From Microglena sp. YARC (taxonomy: Eukaryota; Chlorophyta; Chlorophyceae; Chlamydomonadales; Chlamydomonadaceae), in contig CM039463.1 of assembly GCA_022414725.1 (NCBI GenBank), positions 51,883,277 to 51,947,276 of the forward strand: a stretch of 64,000 bases of DNA. Direction: 5' to 3'. Every line of letters begins with the position of its first letter. Positions within the stretch are counted from its first letter, which is position 1. Made by a program: the position numbers and the translations under genes. Shown in pieces: positions 54,070 to 64,000 of the stretch. The notes under the pieces were generated by a model, which made no database searches, was not told the origin of the DNA, and saw only the letters and a list, made by a program, of their open reading frames with translations.

Positions 54070-56300
54070 ACACCAGCTCATGCTAGCACCCTGGTCACTC
54101 TACCTGGATTCAGAGCCTTCTTGTGGCTTGCCTTCCTGTTGCTTGCAACTCTGCTGTCTTATTGTCGGATATTTGAACACAACACTCTTCTACGCAGTAC
54201 ACTACACACTTTGAGCCAAATATTCGAACGCAACACACTTAAACGTCCGACCTGGAAAGCAGATGATTGAAAATCGCGAACTAACGCTCAGAGCGATCAA
54301 TGGAATTCGAGGGTACGGCGTCGATACCGATATGTCGATCTCCAAGTGTTTTTGGGGTGCTACGTTGAGACTAGCCTTTAGTTTGGGGCTTGCATTTTGA
54401 GGTTAAAAAAGCTGATAGTGGTAGCACCCCGAAGGCTACTAGGAGCCCCACGGTACGTTGAGGCAGTTGTTCCTTAGCTTCAAAACAACCCTGAACAATT
54501 CAACAACTCACTGAGCTGGCAAGCCAGCACTGTAGCGGATTAAAACACAAAATGACTCCATGTATAATCGCAAAGAAAGCGAGAATTGATGAAGTCAGTC
54601 CCCGGCTGGTCCTAACTTTTGACGAGTTCCAGTCTGGTGCAGTCGCACAGTTATCGGAGCTCCAAGGTTGGGTTGGATTCTCCGAAACCAGCCTAGCGTA
54701 GGGCATCGGGGCCTGCTACCTTCCTGGCTCGGCCCAAACTGAGATTGGCGGATATTGATCGATTGCGCGACTCATGCAGTCGCTCTACCACACTCGCAGC
54801 TTCGTGCAAACCAACTGCAATTTCTGAGCAGCTAATCGGCGAAGCTTCCAACTGGCGGGTCCTACCGACTGCTTATCGGCTAACGCAGGAGCTTCGAGTA
54901 GAAGGTATGAATCAACGATAAGTAGCAGAAGAAGTTCATGTTTAGCTCTGTCTGCAAAATCAATCCGCTGAATGTCCAGAGCTCGTACTGTGCTGTGTTC
55001 GTAGCCCTGGAAAAGGTTTCGCTTAGCGCTGCATAGCAAACCTAACCAGACAAGAATTGATCCGTAGCCCCTTACCTTTGAAACTGCTACTTTTCGTGCT
55101 GATACATGGTCATCCGCGCATGGTTCAGGTCGTTTGGTTTGGACCGTTTTGGCTGCAAATCTCCCGCGACCTGGATGTGGATATCTTAGGCCGAGCAGAA
55201 TTTCAGAATATTATTTGTCTTGAAAGATGTACTACACCCGTGTGTGAAAAAATATAAATGCACTTCTAGTGTTGTCTGTCTCCGGGAAATAACTTTGTAT
55301 TATGAATTTTATCTGTAACGTTTTCCATTTCAAAATTACAGTCGTACCGAGCACAACCGAACAACCTTCATAACCCCGTACGATTCCGAAACCGAAACCG
55401 AATCCGTACGCGAACGCGAATGGCACAACCCTGATTTTGGGGGGTCTTGGGCCCATGCAGCCCTTCTGGATATGATTTTTCCTGTTTGATACCTAGTCCA
55501 CAGCCTCCACTGGGTTCCTGGAGGCTGTTGCCATGATCTTGGGATGGTTTGGGGGCTGGGTCAAAAGTTGTTAGGTAACCACAGCTTAATGATTATCGTA
55601 GGACACTTCACTTGTGACGTACTCCTCAATCTTTCTCATACTTTCCAGGGTTTATTTTTCGTACATCTAGCAGGTTTAAATATCTAACAATTGCTATGCA
55701 AATATGAATACAAAGTCTGGGTAGATTTGGTGTCGTCAAATGTATCTATGAAATGCGCAGGTACTGTTAATAGAGCTGTACAATTGTCCAAAGTGGAAAT
55801 TGTATATATCTTATTATATCAGGTACAGGTCAGTCTACCTCAGGTCTGACTAGTGCCTGGGAGCTCAAAAAAAAAATCTCAAATGGTAATTTCTGATCTG
55901 ATGCGGCGGGCTGAGGGATGACCCCCTCAAGAGGTCAGGCCGTCCTGCCAACCCACAGTTGGCAGCCCAGCAAAGGGTCTCTGGGGGTCTCCAAAACATG
56001 ATCCAATTAGCAATATAAAGTAACAATACAGGAATCAAAGAAGCAAAGAAGCAGTACTGTTCGCACTATCTGTAGTCCATATACACCCGCAGGGCACATC
56101 TACCCAAGCAGGACAAGCAACGAGACTCAACAACGATTACCGTAGTGCTAACCCAAGCCTCTTACTTCCACTCCGTCCTGCCTGTTGCTGAGTAGACTCC
56201 TCCTTGTGCTTTCCCACGTATTTCAGTCTTTCCTTCTGTTCAGCCGCCGCGCGTTCTACTCTATTATCATAACTATTTCTATCTGGCTCTTGCCTGCCAC
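54070..56300. other. Centre of the inverted duplication
   Basis: Largely unique. It contains pieces of the dispersed repeat also found at 36.5-36.8 kb: GCGAACTAACGCTCAG near 54267 (+) and GACGGAGTGGAAG near 56170 (-). ORFs of 60-85 codons here have no recognisable features. No gene is called. Confidence 0.5.
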
Positions 56301-56364
56301 CACCATGAATATTGTCTCTCACCTACGCAAGCTAAGTGATCTAGCCTCGAAATATCGGTATAGT

Positions 56365-56492
56365 CTATGGTCTCGTCTAGTGGTAGACCAGATCGCTTGA
56401 GGATGAAGAGTCGGGGGTTCGACTCCCCCTTCGGTCGCTCTTGGCGTTGCAGGTCGTCGTCGACCGAGATGGTAGCTTGTCCATTTGAGGTC
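56365..56492 (+). mobile_element. tRNA-derived SINE, copy 6, truncated
   Basis: A box GTCTAGTGGTAG and B box GGTTCGACTCC followed by part of the 3' body. Both ends are truncated. It is flanked by a 63-bp direct repeat (56302-56364 and 56493-56555) ending CCTCGAAATATCGGTATAGT. Confidence 0.82.
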
Positions 56493-56559
56493 TACCGTGG
56501 ATATTTTCTCTCACCTGCGCGAGCTAACTGATGTAGCCTCGAAATATCGGTATAGTTTG

Positions 56560-57125
56560 CGAACTCAATCCCCATAATTGTACCAGGCACGTCCACACAC
56601 ATGCACAGTCCCATGCAGTCCCCAGCATTACCATGCAGATATGCGCACATGCATGGTCCCATGCAACCCTCCTCGTTGCAACATGCAAATCCACACTAGC
56701 ACCCACACAGAACCATGCAATACCCATCATAATTGTACCAGGCACGTCCACACACATGCACAGTCCCATGCAATTCCCAGCATTACCATGCAGATATGCG
56801 CACATGCATGGTCCCATGCAACCCTCCTCGTTGCAACTTGCAAATCCACACTAGCACCCACACAGAACCATGCAATACCCATCATAATGTAAGACACATC
56901 CACACACATGCACAGTCCCATGCAGTCCCCAGCATTACCATGCAGATATGCGCACATGCATGGTCCCATGCAACCCTCCTCGTTGCAACTTGAAAATCCA
57001 CACTAGCACCCACACAGAACCATGCAATACCCATCATTATATTAGGCACATCCACACACATGCACAGTCCCATGCAATTCCCAGTGTTGCACCGTCCACA
57101 TCCACACAAACACACACAGTGCCAC
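56560..57125. repeat. GGCACGTCCACACACATGCAC minisatellite
   Basis: Four large units of about 155 bp (CACAGTCCCATGCA, CAGCATTACCATGCAGATAT, CACTAGCACCCACACAGAAC), mirror image of 53690-54055. Confidence 0.9.
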
Positions 57126-57139
57126 GCAATCCCAACCTC

Positions 57140-57445
57140 TATTTCCCAACCTATTTCCCAACCAATTTCCAACAGCTATTCCCAACCTATTTCCCAACCT
57201 ATTTCCAACAGCTATTCCCAACCTCTGTTTCCCAAGTGCCATTACCCCCTCTACTGTTGGCGGGCGGTCCTGGATTCACTGACAACAATGGGCAACAAGA
57301 GCCTCTCAACCTCGGCGGTGCTGCTCACGTTAGCTACATGGGAAGCTTGCATTGAGGTCTCTATTTACCAACCTCTATTTCTCAACTGATATTTACCAAC
57401 CTTAATTTCCAACCTCTATTTACCAACTGCTATTACTCCCTCTTC
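57140..57445. repeat. Minisatellite upstream of module C exon 2
   Basis: CTATTTCCCAACCTATTTCC and CTATTTACCAACCTCTATTT units, reverse complement of 52976-53620. It includes a partial copy of the exon 2 edge near 57255-57290. Confidence 0.85.
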
Positions 57446-57934
57446 TGCAGGAGGGCGGTCATTGAATTTATGACGACAATGGGGCCTACAAGGGGAACTA
57501 GTGTATACAGGTATGGAGGTGGTGTGTGTGGTGGAGGGGGTGGATGGTTGGATTGAGCATATGGGAGAGCGTTGGGTGGATACCAAACTGTGTACAACCT
57601 ACACCCTACATCCTTGACCATAGCACGATGATATAAATATTTAAAACACTCCAGTGACAAGGATCACTGTTTTTCAGAATCCTTTGAAGACAGATTGAGT
57701 TGTGGATCCCTTGACGGTTGTTGAAATTTTGTCATTTCAACCGTACTGCAGGGGTGTCGGCTGGAAAAAAGCTAGTGAGAAATGGAAAGTTAAGATTCGG
57801 TGCCTCAATGAACGGACCCAAACATACATTGGCACCTACACTGATGAAGTAGAGGCCGCCCTAGCATATGATGCTGCCGCCATTGCTCTAGGGTAAGTCC
57901 CTCCCCCCTGTCTCCGCCCTCCTTGTCCTCCATT

Positions 57935-57935
<1 letters not shown>

Positions 57936-58020
<85 letters not shown>
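57936..58020. repeat. CT microsatellite in AP2 intron 3 (module C)
   Basis: About 40 CT repeats just after the exon 3 donor. Module D has a longer tract at the same place (63714-63807). Confidence 0.97.
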
Positions 58021-58030
<10 letters not shown>

Positions 58031-58372
58031 GACTGCAAGCAGCCTAAAGGCTGAAGCCATGCAAAAATACTTACTTCAACCTGCTTGAAATTAAAAGTAA
58101 ATGCAATTAAAATACGTATTTGTGTGCGGAGATGCCTCTTGATTGTTATGTTAAGGTGAGCAACTGACCCTGGCATCCTATCAGTTCCTTTTTAGCCGAT
58201 CGAGTTGACGATTCAATGCAAGCCACCTTCACGAATCCAGGATAGTTTGCGATTTGTTTGTTTCCAGTTCGATGAGTGTTCTTTCTTTTAATCAGCCTTT
58301 CCTGATGATTTGCCGAGGTTGCTCCTTAAGCCTTGGCTCCTTAAGCCTGTCTGGCCAATCCTGGACTGTTAT

Positions 58373-58403
<31 letters not shown>

Positions 58404-58607
58404 TTCCGCATCCAGGAAAACTGATGGTCTTAATTTCCCGGAGAAGGTGTCAAAGACCAAGATCACTGATGCGCTGCTCCTCAAGCTGTTCAAGACCACT
58501 GACAGGGTCAAGAAGATAGTTAAACAACATCAAAAAGAGAAGGTGACGATTTTTAGATCTTGGCAGCTGTAGATAGAGGCATAGATAAAAAAAGAGTGAG
58601 AGAGACG

Positions 58608-58795
58608 CAGGGTACTTCCATTGACCAAATTGGCCAGCACTTTAGCACACTTGAATATCAAACTGCGCTTTGTAGTGCAAAATGTGCAAAAATTGCTTGC
58701 TGCGCCCACAGGGGGTTGCAAAAAACTGCGCAAAACGCGCAGTGGGGCTCAAAAAGGCAGCGCGCCAGCGTGCAAAAGCGGGCACTTGGACCCTG
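58608..58795 (+). mobile_element. hAT-like MITE, CAGGGTACTTCCA family, copy 4
   Basis: CAGGGTACTTCCA to CACTTGGACCCTG. The exact 8-bp duplication GAGAGACG lies at 58600-58607 and 58796-58803. It is part of the DNA that splits AP2 exon 4. Confidence 0.9.
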
Positions 58796-58939
58796 GAGAG
58801 ACGCAGTGGACCGAGAAGTTGTCGGGACTGTTGCTTGTTGCAATTGAGCGAATACGGTCGGAGGCTGCAGGAACACATACCCAGCTGGGGTACTGCTTCT
58901 TTCTTTCAATACTATGTCCCGGATTCACATATTAATATA

Positions 58940-60170
58940 TTTAGGGTTGGGCTGACATATAAACGTATAATATACGTTTATACGTATAAATACGCCGTAC
59001 AGTTTTTCTCAAATCGACCTTATATACGTCGTATAAACACGTATAGTCTGTACTTCGAGAAGTACAGCACACGTCCCGGCACTCAACTTTCTTGGTTATC
59101 ATTACCGCCCTCAACTAAGCAGATACACCACGGTTACACCGCTCACACTGGAGGAGGAGGAGCAATTTAAACTAAGGGTTCGGCGCCCGTGAGCGCCCTC
59201 GGGCGACGCCAGCCAGCGTTGCGCATGACCTGCGGATGCCGCATGGAAGCTTCGAGACGCAGAAGACCGAGACCCAGACCGAGACCCAGGCCGAGACCCA
59301 GACCCAGATCGAGACCGAGAGTCCGAGACCGAGACCCAGATAGAGACCGAGACTCAGATAGAGACCGAGACCCAAACCGAGACCCAGACCAATACACAGA
59401 CCCAGACCCAGACCTAGACCGATACACAGACCCAGACCGAGACCCAGACCGATACACAGACCCAGACCGAGACCCAGACCGAGGCACAGACCGATACCCA
59501 GACCGAGGCACAGACCCAGACCGAGACACAGACCCACGTAACCACGACCGTGCGAGAGGTGACCGCCCGATAGGGCGGTCACCTCTAGTTAGATTTTTGA
59601 TTTAGATAGCTAATTGGAAAGATTTTGACCTCCTCTATCACAATATGCAATACAATTCACCATTCACATGCATTATCTTATAAACATTTGGCCTAAAGGT
59701 TGATCTAGATAGCCAGGATGGCACACATATCCGAGTGTCACCTAGCCTTCCATTCCACAAGCTGTGCTCCTACGTGGGCTTGAAGGATTGATGGTGCAAG
59801 CCTAGTGCAATGTGAACATGGACAATATTGCAAAACCGTCATGTACTTATATAATTATACACTTATACAGTTATATAATAGACCAACTGGCATTTAATGG
59901 CTCCCTTAGATTGGCACCGCGCTTCTTGGTCGACGCGCTTTCTGGTGGTGATTTCTTTTCTGAGATTTGGACAACCTAAACTTGTCAGATTATTTTTCTG
60001 ATACTTGATATGTGATGCCAATGAAATTAGCTATGCGGAAATACCTTTAAACACATGTTAAAGTATTTTCTCAAGATGTGCCTAATTTGTATATACGTTT
60101 TTATACGTTTACGTTTATACATTTATACGGCTTAAAAAAATAAATATACACTTTGCTTCCCAACCCTAAA
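58940..60170. mobile_element. 1.23-kb element with TTTAGGGTTGGG inverted ends
   Basis: Perfect 12-bp terminal inverted repeats TTTAGGGTTGGG and CCCAACCCTAAA, flanked on both sides by TA. Subterminal parts contain TATACGTTTATACGTA palindromes. The middle holds a GAGACCCAGACCGAGACCCA repeat (about 59258-59530) and a 14-bp stem hairpin at about 59551-59582 (AGAGGTGACCGCCC, loop GATA). No transposase is recognised, so it is probably non-autonomous. TA duplication suggests Tc1/mariner-like or a similar class. Confidence 0.72.
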
Positions 60171-60220
60171 TAGATTGAATAGAAGGGCAGTGCATAGAGC
60201 GAATAATGGAAGCCCCTCTT

Positions 60221-60430
60221 AGCCCCTTTCAGTGACATACAATGGTCTAGTGGTAGACCAGATCGCTTGAGGATGAAGAGTCGGGGGGTGGCTCCCCCTT
60301 CAGTCGCTCTTGGCGGTGCAGGTCGTCGTCAACCGCGATGGTAGCTTGTCCAGTTGAGGTAGGAGACCGCTCCCCACCCGTGTACGACGGGCTCCCTTAA
60401 CACCACGCCCCACCAGGCGTTATCATTACC
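60221..60430 (+). mobile_element. tRNA-derived SINE, copy 7, inside an AP2 exon
   Basis: A 210-bp element from AGCCCCTTTCAG to GTTATCATTACC. The exact 12-bp duplication GAAGCCCCTCTT lies at 60209-60220 and 60431-60442. The A box is intact; the B box is changed to GGGTGGCTCC. The target is the 3' half of AP2 exon 4 in module C. Confidence 0.93.
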
Positions 60431-60522
60431 GAAGCCCCTCTTCAAGATGTTGAATCCAATGCCTGAGGTGGAGGACTGACGGGGGTAATGGCTTGGATTG
60501 GGGTTCGATTTGGGGTTTGGGT

Positions 60523-60527
<5 letters not shown>

Positions 60528-60560
<33 letters not shown>
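60528..60560. repeat. Poly-G tract
   Basis: About 29 consecutive G in the intron after exon 4 of module C. Confidence 0.95.
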
Positions 60561-61027
60561 CATTGCATCTTCTAGAACTAGAAGTCTTGAGAAGAAAACG
60601 TTACCAGAGTGTACCATTATGTTTGAATGGTGACTCACGCCCTGACAAAGGTCTGGGGTGGGTTGGTGGGGTGGGGTGGGGATTCTTGTTTTGGCTACGC
60701 ATAGCAGCTTCTAGAACTGGAATTCTTTATAAGAAAAGTACTTTCCCACTTCTGCTATGCATACAGGAGTATACCACATAATGTTTGAATGGTGACTCTC
60801 GCCCTGACAAAAGTATACATGAGGCAGCGCGGGGAAGAAGAACCCCTCCCCAGCCTCACCTGCCCCTTTAGAGGGACTAGGGGCTAGCAATGCGTGTGAA
60901 TGCCGCTCATTGAACGTCACTCATTGGCATCAGCTCCCTGCCAGTAGTGCCCCAATGCTACTGTTGTACTGCCTGGCTACAAATAAGAGTGAATTCACAC
61001 CTGCAAGGGCCACACCCAATGTCACAG

Positions 61028-61213
61028 GGTCTTGACTTGCCTGGCAGGAGAGCAAAAGTAGATGCTATGGACCATGGCTTCAATTACGTGGTGTACGAAT
61101 TAGGCTGCAACAGTACAAAGCATAGCAGACCGTATCAGGGCCGGGTCCTACTAAACCCAAAAGAGCAAGCTGAGCTACCAAAGAGTCTCCGGGCTGGTGC
61201 TTCCAAGGAGTAA
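61028..61213 (+). CDS. AP2 module C terminal exon
   Basis: The acceptor is CCAATGTCACAG. 62 codons read GLDLPGRRAKVDAMDHGFN, then GRVLLNPKEQAELPKSLRAG, and end ASKE before TAA. It is homologous to 48431-48246 of module B, which lacks this stop. Upstream segments near 60600-60648 and 60769-60815 (GAATGGTGACTCNCGCCCTG) look like two copies of a small additional exon. Confidence 0.6.
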   Translation, partial: GLDLPGRRAKVDAMDHGFNYVVYELGCNSTKHSRPYQGRVLLNPKEQAELPKSLRAGASKE

Positions 61214-61448
61214 AGACAGGTAACATGATGCTGGTAATCTCTGGTGTTGGGACTGGATAGGATGATGACACATGTGATAGCTCGATGCTGATTATTTCTA
61301 CTAATTGCGATACTGGTGAGTGTTCCAGCTTGAATTTTGTATATAAATATAATTTGATATACAAATACATGATGTGTTTGTATGATTAAATTGCCACACT
61401 TGCTATGGTGCTATGGGGGGGTTAGTTACAGAACAGGTTATACCTCCT

Positions 61449-61460
61449 CCCCCCCCCCCC

Positions 61461-61491
<31 letters not shown>

Positions 61492-61750
61492 ACTCCGCCA
61501 CTCCCCCCCCCACACACACACACACAGCCCATCCTCCTCCTCCACCCTTCCCCCCCATGCACCCATGCACCCACATACACACGAATACTCCCCTAATCCC
61601 CATCCTCCCTCCCGTTACCTACCCACCACCACCAACAACAACAACAACAACCCCCGTCCCTCCCTGCCCCTCCTCCCATCCACCCCACCCCACCCCCTCT
61701 CCCTTCCATCCTTTCCCTTCCTTCCTCCCTCACCTCCACACCCAATAACA
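61449..61750. repeat. C-rich tract upstream of module D
   Basis: A long C tract, CA repeats, then CCCTCCCTC and CCACCCCACC repeats, mirror image of 47.03-47.56 kb. Confidence 0.88.
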
Positions 61751-61809
61751 CATACATACTCTGCTACTCCTCTCTACCTCTTCCCTGCCCCTTTCACTGT
61801 GGGATTTTG

Positions 61810-63665
61810 CTCAGGCCTGAAGATGTACGGGGCAAATAGCAGCCACAACTCGCGACCGTTTGCACATTTTCCGGCCTCGCTGAGAACTCGGGACATTCGC
61901 AATGGCTAGGCTACTTACCGGCAGCTATTGAATGGTCCCTTGACCCCAGTTACCCAGTTGGATGCGCAAGCAGTTATTTTGACCAGCAGGGGCCTTAATT
62001 CAGCTACTTTTGACCAGCAGGGGCCTTGATTTAGCTACTTTTGTCACGCTCTTGCTGTAGCATTGCGCTCAGCAACATAATTTTTGGTGAAAGGGAAAAA
62101 GGGAGCAGAAAGTTGGGAGACATGCAAGGGGAAGAGAGCACAGCAAGACAGGTTGGCCATGGAATTCTTAAGAAAGTCAAATAAGGCGCGATAACACCAC
62201 CAACCACGGCGGTGGCACTGCAATGGCAGTGGGAGATGGCAAAAGAAGTGTGCATGCCTGGGACGGATTATGGAAACATTTGCAGGCGGAGAAACACAGC
62301 TGGTTGTTTTATTTGAATATATTTGAATATATTTTTTGAATATATGGCTGGCCAGCCTGATATAACTTTGCAGTGACACGACTACCGTGATGTATGTACA
62401 AATGTGAAGGGAACGGCAAATCATATGATGTTGACCAAAGACGACTATGATATCATATGATATCATACAAAAATCTTATGATTTAATATCATATGATATG
62501 ATGTCCCAGGCCAAAGTTACCTACTCAGACCGCCGGCATCATATGATAATTATCATATGATGACATGATATCATATGATATCATATTGCCGACCCATACA
62601 AATGTGAAGACAGTCACCCCCGTGCATATTCCCCCACATTGCCTCATATTTATACACCTTTACGGACCTTTATAAGTTTTTTCCCAATTTACATGATTCT
62701 AAAAAGAAATGTTGTGCAGACAATCTCCACAAATATTTCGAGACTGCTAAGGAAGCTGCCAAGGCGGTGGACAGGTGGGTGCCTGCACTGCTCTTTTTTC
62801 TGCTACAGCTGAAGGGCGGGGATAAGATGCTGCCTAGAAGCTGCTACAAGTAGCCCAGAATTAAAAACAGCGGTGCTGTCTCGGGTGTCTGCATACAATG
62901 TTGTTATTCCCCTTTCTCTCCCCCCCTTCTAGCGCCTTCCACCCCCTTTTCCACCTGCTACCACTCCCAATCACCACCCGGCCTCCCATGTGACTACTAG
63001 GTTAAAAACAGCGGTGCTGTCTCGGGTGTTTGCATGCAGTGTTGTGTGTCCTCCTGCCCCACTCCCCTTCCGGTGCCTTCCTCACCCTTCCCCTCCTGCC
63101 CCCTTTGCCTAACACCACCCTGACTCCCCTGTCCCTGCTAGGCTGGCATACAAGATCGGGCGACACAGCTCCATCAACTTCCCTCTCTCAGAGGAGGAGA
63201 GGGCTGAGCTAAACAGCATCAGGATGGAGAAGCTCTTCGCAAGCTTTAGGCAGGCTAGGCACAAGAACAAGCAGGGATCTAGTGTTTACAGGTATCAAAT
63301 TGGTGTTTGTGGTGGATGGGTTGGATGGAGTGCATGGGGGAGCGTTAGGTGGATACCAATCTGTGTACACCCTGCACCTTACATCCTTGACTAGAGCACG
63401 ATGATAGCACCCTTTAAAACACTCCAGTGACCAGAATCACTGTTTTTTATTATCCTTTGAAGATGGATTGAGTTGTGGATCCCTTGAAGGTTACTGAGGT
63501 TTTTTAATTTCAACCGCACTGCAGGGGTGTTTGCTGGCTCAAAGCTAATGAAAGATGGCAAGTTTACATTCAGCGCCTCAATGAACGGACCAACACATAT
63601 ATTGGCCGTCACACTGATGAAGTAGAGGCCGCCCTAGCATATGATGCTGCCGCCATTGCTCTAGG
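61810..63665 (+). CDS. AP2/ERF-type gene, module D (runs off the window)
   Basis: Exon 1 62720-62774 (NLHKYFETAKEAAKAVDR), exon 2 63142-63291 (LAYKIGRHSSINFPLSEEER through HKNKQGSSVYR), exon 3 63525-63665 (GVCWLKANERWQVYIQRLNE, then TYIGRHTDEVEAALAYDAAA) with a GTAAGT donor at 63666. Phases are consistent (2 to 2) with no stops. A candidate upstream exon (MYGANSSHNSRPFAHFPAS) lies at about 61815-61905. Exon 1 ends like an AP2 domain (EAAKAVDR) and exon 3 is a second AP2 domain, so the protein probably resembles double-AP2 regulators. Exon 4 should follow beyond 64000. It is the least damaged of the four modules. Confidence 0.75.
62407..62598 (+). mobile_element. ATCATATGAT MITE, copy 6
   Basis: AAGGGAACGGCAAATCAT to ATATTGCCGACCCATA. 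The exact 8-bp duplication CAAATGTG lies at 62399-62406 and 62599-62606. It is absent from the matching place in module A, which therefore represents the empty site. Confidence 0.85.
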
Positions 63666-63713
63666 GTAAGTCCCTCCCCCCTGTCTCCGCCCTCCTTGTC
63701 CTCCATTGAACTC

Positions 63714-63714
63714 C

Positions 63715-63809
<95 letters not shown>

Positions 63810-64000
63810 CCCCTCCTTGTCCTCCATTATTCTAGGGCAACTTTTCCCCCCAATCCCCCCTCTCTTCTCCCTCCTCGTCCTACATTGAAGTTCCTACCAC
63901 CTCTCTCCCTCTCTTCTCTCCCTCCCTCCTCTCCCTCCCTCCTCTCCCTCCCTCCTCTCCCTCTCCCCCCCCCCCCCCCCCCGCCCCCATCCCCCCTCCT
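63714..64000. repeat. CT microsatellite and pyrimidine tract, module D intron 3
   Basis: About 45 CT repeats followed by CCTCTCCCTCCCT repeats and a C tract at the window end. Confidence 0.95.

Larger units (their letters stand above)
57451..60462 (+). pseudogene. AP2/ERF-type gene, module C (exon 4 split by transposons)
   Basis: Exon 2 57451-57510 (RAVIEFMTTMGPTRGTSVYR, in frame). Exon 3 57752-57892 (GVGWKKASEKWKVKIRCLNE, then YIGTYTDEVEAALAYDAAA, 141 nt, intact). Exon 4 starts at 58416 (KTDGLNFPEKVSKTKITDAL). The exon 4 reading stops aligning at about 58543 and resumes at about 60181. About 1.64 kb of mobile DNA lies between, and a SINE interrupts the rest; the exon ends near 60462 before GTGG. 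Exon 5 is 61028-61213. The AP2 fold itself is complete, so a shortened protein could still be made. The family binds DNA; no target can be inferred. Confidence 0.7.

Noticed and set aside
58940..58951. Interstitial telomere (TTTAGGG)
   Set aside because: Only one unit at each end in inverted orientation; it is better explained as a terminal inverted repeat.
59551..59582. Rho-independent terminator
   Set aside because: A strong hairpin, but there is no following T tract and the setting is a eukaryotic mobile element.
59172..59605. Arg/Pro/Asp-rich and Gly/Leu-rich ORFs on opposite strands
   Set aside because: Both frames come from the GAGACCCAGACC tandem repeat inside a mobile element.

Overview
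The window looks like nuclear DNA of a green alga. Coding DNA is split by many GT-AG introns. It encodes AP2/ERF-type DNA-binding domains, a secreted SGNH hydrolase-like protein with a proline-rich linker, and a type II membrane sulfotransferase-like protein. It also carries tRNA-derived SINEs, a LINE remnant, several MITE families and very abundant tandem repeats. A prasinophyte-type genome is possible, but the species cannot be fixed from the sequence alone. There is no bacterial gene organisation.

Region 1 (about 0.2-25.5 kb, + strand) is one giant split gene. Nine exons chain in phase: their 1932 nt are exactly 644 codons. They give a 643-residue protein with a signal peptide, a complete set of SGNH catalytic blocks, a proline-rich linker and a C-terminal domain. 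Most of the gene is intron, and most introns are tandem arrays whose unit carries the edge of the neighbouring exon plus its splice site. About 33 decoy donors follow exon 8, about 26 decoy acceptors precede it, about 11 donors follow exon 6, and so on. This exon-edge, or splice-site, tandem amplification is the most unusual feature of the window.

Region 2 (25.5-39.3 kb) holds a roughly 190-bp repeat array grown from the end of the SGNH gene and a displaced copy of part of its intron 7. It also holds SINE and MITE copies, an inactive LINE on the - strand, a 3-kb minisatellite, and an apparently intact single-exon sulfotransferase-like gene on the - strand (35.1-36.1 kb). About 39.3-41.7 kb on the - strand carries exons of a degenerate, repeat-rich putative nuclear protein.

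Region 3 (42-64 kb) is a large inverted duplication centred near 55 kb. Two AP2-type modules run leftward (B 53.0-48.2 kb, A 46.9-43.0 kb). Two run rightward (C 57.4-61.2 kb, D 61.8 kb to beyond the window). The exons and several flanking satellites occur in mirror order. A and B carry frameshifting lesions, and exon 4 of C is split by transposons. D is intact as far as it is visible. Small elements give a clear insertion record: SINEs with 12-bp target duplications, two groups of hAT-like MITEs with 8-bp duplications, and a 1.23-kb element with TTTAGGGTTGGG ends between TA dinucleotides.
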